From: Roseimaritima sediminicola
GTDB lineage: Bacteria > Planctomycetota > Planctomycetia > Pirellulales > Pirellulaceae
Assembly (NCBI RefSeq): GCF_009618275.1
Contig: NZ_WIAD01000048.1
Location: forward strand, 1 to 45,712
Length of the DNA: 45,712 nt
Direction: 5' to 3'
Position numbers and translations under genes: made by a program. Positions 43,865-45,712 of this stretch are shown one piece after another (the stretch's first letter is position 1; each line of letters opens with the position of its first letter). Under the pieces are notes generated by a model. That model worked only from the letters and a program-made list of their open reading frames with translations. It did not search any database and had not been told where the DNA came from.

Positions 43865-45580
43865 ATGCGATATCCGTTTGCCTGTACGTTGTGCGCGATC
43901 CTGCTTGTCGGTTTCCTTGGCCCGGGCAGCGCAGCGGCGGACCTGCCGCCGCACCAGCGTCCGGATTGCCAGCGGGTGTTCTTTCCGCTGGCCGCGGGGC
44001 AGACGGACGCGGCCAGCGCTACCGACATCGCCGCCAGCCGGCGTCTTCTATCCGAAGCGGCTGCGGCGCTTTCGCACAGCGACGACTTGGCCGCCTCGGA
44101 GGTGGCCTACCGCAAACTGTGGCAGGCGCATCACGCCAACCCGGCCGAACCCAACATCCGCCGCGTCCTGGGGCTGCCCGCCGAAGCGCACGTCACCATG
44201 ACGCTCCGCCCGGGCCGCGCCGCACCGCCCATTCTGCGCTGGCGACGCGGCCGGTACCTGCAGTGCGACACACCGCACTTCAGCGTCCACTCCCAAGCCG
44301 ATCGCGAGACCACCCGCGCGGTCGCCCAACAACTGGAACGCTTCTACTGGATCTGGACTCAGGTGTTCTTTCCGCTGTGGCAGGACCGCGCCGACGTCCG
44401 CCGCGCAGTGCAAGGGCAGGGCAGGATCGCCAGTGGCGGCAGGCGGATGCGAGTGGTGCTGTACCGCGACCACCAAGCCTACGTGGCGGGGCTGCGTGAA
44501 CACGTGCCCGGCATCGAGCGTTCGACCGGTTTCTATTCCGATCGACAACAGTGCACGTTCTTGTTCGCCGGCCAGGATGCCGATCCGGCAACCTGGCAAC
44601 ACGAATTGACCCATCAACTGCTGCGCGAAGCCACGCGATCGCGGCTGCGCGTGCAGGATCGACCGGGCGAAGCGACCGAGTTTTGGCTGGTCGAAGGCAT
44701 CGCCAGCTACATGGAATCGGTGCGCTTCGCGCCCACGTATGCTCTGGTTGGTGGCTGGGAATCGCCGCGGATGCAGTTCGCGCGGTATCGCTGGCTGGCC
44801 GCGGGCGATCGCATGACGCTGGCCGAACTGGTGCCGCTGGGACGAGCCGAAGTGCAAGCTCGCGAGGACATCGCCCGCTGGTACGCCCACAGCGCGGCCT
44901 ATGCGCACCTGTTCATGGACGGCGGCATGCCGGAGGGTCGCGATCGGATCCTGGCGCATTTAATTCAGCTGTACGACGTCACGCGGTTGCCCTCGGAAGC
45001 GGACGTCGATGCGGCCGCCCTGGATGTGCAAGCGGCCACCGAGCGGATGCCGCATTTTTTAAGGCTCGATGACGCCCGGCTGTACCCTCCCGATCCCCAG
45101 ATTCCATTGCATTCGATCTGCCTGGGCCATACGCGCATCTCACCGGCCGCCCTGCAGCGGATCCCGCCTCAAACGCAACTGCGATGGTTGAACCTGGCCG
45201 GCGTGCCGGTCAATACGCAAGACGTATCGCGGCTGCTGGCCGAAACCGGCCAACTGGATCAATTGAGTTTGGAAAACACACGGATCGACGACGCGATCGG
45301 CAATGTTCTCGCCAACGCGACGGCCTTGACGGAGCTGGACCTCAGCTTCACGCCCATCGGCGACGCGGCAATCGAGAATCTATCGCCGGCGGCGCCGCTG
45401 GAAACCGTTTACCTGACCGGCACGCAAGTCGGAGAAGCCGCCGTGAAGTGGCTCCTCCGCCGCGACACCGTTCGTCAGATCGACGTCCAGCGCACAAGCG
45501 TCGATGCGGCGGCGTTGCAGACGTTACGCGAACAACACCCACAAGTGCACTTCAATCCGCTGCAGTTGGTCCAACAGTAG
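43865..45580 (+). CDS. Secreted zinc-peptidase-like protein (DUF1570-like) with leucine-rich C-terminus
   Basis: A 571-residue exported protein. The signal peptide MRYPFACTLCAILLVGFLGP is cleaved near GSAAA. A gluzincin-like HExxH motif, His246-Glu-Leu-Thr-His250 (WQHELTHQLLRE), and a downstream EGIASYMESVRF fit the DUF1570/peptidase MA-like family, with the Glu in EGIA as a likely third ligand. The region PHFSVHSQADRETTRAVAQQ ahead of it is also typical. From about 425 to the end, short leucine-rich-type repeats appear (LRWLNLAGVPVN, LDQLSLENTRID, LTELDLSFTPIGD, LETVYLTGTQVGE). The start is two bases after the glmM stop. A role in envelope or matrix protein turnover is possible but unproven. 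The stop codon TAG lies in a GTAG-headed hairpin. Confidence 0.82.
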   Translation: MRYPFACTLCAILLVGFLGPGSAAADLPPHQRPDCQRVFFPLAAGQTDAASATDIAASRRLLSEAAAALSHSDDLAASEVAYRKLWQAHHANPAEPNIRRVLGLPAEAHVTMTLRPGRAAPPILRWRRGRYLQCDTPHFSVHSQADRETTRAVAQQLERFYWIWTQVFFPLWQDRADVRRAVQGQGRIASGGRRMRVVLYRDHQAYVAGLREHVPGIERSTGFYSDRQQCTFLFAGQDADPATWQHELTHQLLREATRSRLRVQDRPGEATEFWLVEGIASYMESVRFAPTYALVGGWESPRMQFARYRWLAAGDRMTLAELVPLGRAEVQAREDIARWYAHSAAYAHLFMDGGMPEGRDRILAHLIQLYDVTRLPSEADVDAAALDVQAATERMPHFLRLDDARLYPPDPQIPLHSICLGHTRISPAALQRIPPQTQLRWLNLAGVPVNTQDVSRLLAETGQLDQLSLENTRIDDAIGNVLANATALTELDLSFTPIGDAAIENLSPAAPLETVYLTGTQVGEAAVKWLLRRDTVRQIDVQRTSVDAAALQTLREQHPQVHFNPLQLVQQ

Positions 45581-45600
45581 CTCGGCTGTCCCCAGCCGAG
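45577..45600 (+). repeat. REP-like GTAG hairpin overlapping a stop codon
   Basis: GTAG (45577-45580) contains the TAG stop of the peptidase gene. CTCGGCTG, loop TCCC and CAGCCGAG (45581-45600) form a perfect 8-bp stem. Two CACGAG-type units follow. The remaining bases to 45712 hold no recognisable gene. Confidence 0.75.
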
Positions 45601-45712
45601 ACGAGCACGAGCAGAGGTGGGGAGCGAGCTTGTCACTGACGCTCGGGTGGATGCCGATGCCTTGCTGTGCTGAATCGCGAAGCGATGGCGGTTGATAGCC
45701 TCGGATGCCAAT

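Overview
The window is about 45.7 kb of high-GC DNA from a planctomycete, most likely of the Pirellulaceae (Rhodopirellula/Roseimaritima-like; genus not certain). The evidence is a set of lineage-typical families: a PSCyt1/DUF1549/DUF1553 cytochrome-domain protein paired with a Tat-exported DUF1501 protein, a PVC-type CxxCH haem-binding dehydrogenase, two secreted PQQ-like beta-propeller proteins, a secreted DUF1570-like zinc peptidase, a Cys-rich secreted protein, and an MfnB-type enzyme of the tetrahydromethanopterin/methanofuran C1 pathway. No rRNA, tRNA or CRISPR array was recognised.

Layout. 0.3-8.6 kb: a minus-strand FAD/Fe-S oxidase, then the plus-strand PSD1-DUF1501 pair. 8.6-14.7 kb: RNase D (minus), then mfnB, a 76-aa protein, astD and astB (plus); this block is bracketed by two inverted copies of a ~280-bp intergenic repeat. 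14.8-21.3 kb: a minus-strand series reading cupin, PQQ-like protein, PQQ-like lipoprotein with 12-residue repeats, degenerate receiver, panD. 21.3-29.6 kb (plus): the Cys-rich secreted protein with a strong terminator, arsM, glmS, a 63-aa protein, a UDP-glucuronate 4-epimerase-like gene, leuC, leuD. 29.6-30.0 kb: a convergent spacer built from nested inverted repeats. 30.0-36.3 kb: the haem-binding dehydrogenase (minus), dprA and a DinG-like helicase (plus). 36.3-38.6 kb: an accessory patch with a broken polymorphic-toxin C-terminus, an intact candidate immunity gene, a broken REP-associated tyrosine transposase (RAYT) and REP-like hairpins. 38.6-45.6 kb: pgm-lnt (minus), glmM and the DUF1570-like peptidase (plus).

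How the genes relate. GlmS and GlmM serve UDP-GlcNAc synthesis; the epimerase and the phosphohexomutase serve nucleotide-sugar and hexose-phosphate metabolism. AstD and AstB are two steps of the arginine succinyltransferase pathway. LeuC and LeuD form isopropylmalate isomerase. PanD supplies beta-alanine for CoA. Lnt would acylate lipoproteins such as the 909-aa PQQ-like protein encoded here.

The most interesting layer is non-coding and accessory. (i) GTAG-headed hairpins recur at gene 3' ends, with compensatory stem changes and usually a GCCA loop, and a RAYT remnant lies in the same window. (ii) A G/C-rich dispersed repeat of the kind found between genes appears to sit in frame inside lnt. 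(iii) A toxin remnant has kept an intact candidate immunity gene. (iv) The Cys-rich repeat protein may be an envelope or matrix component, and its Shine-Dalgarno sequence lies in a small hairpin.
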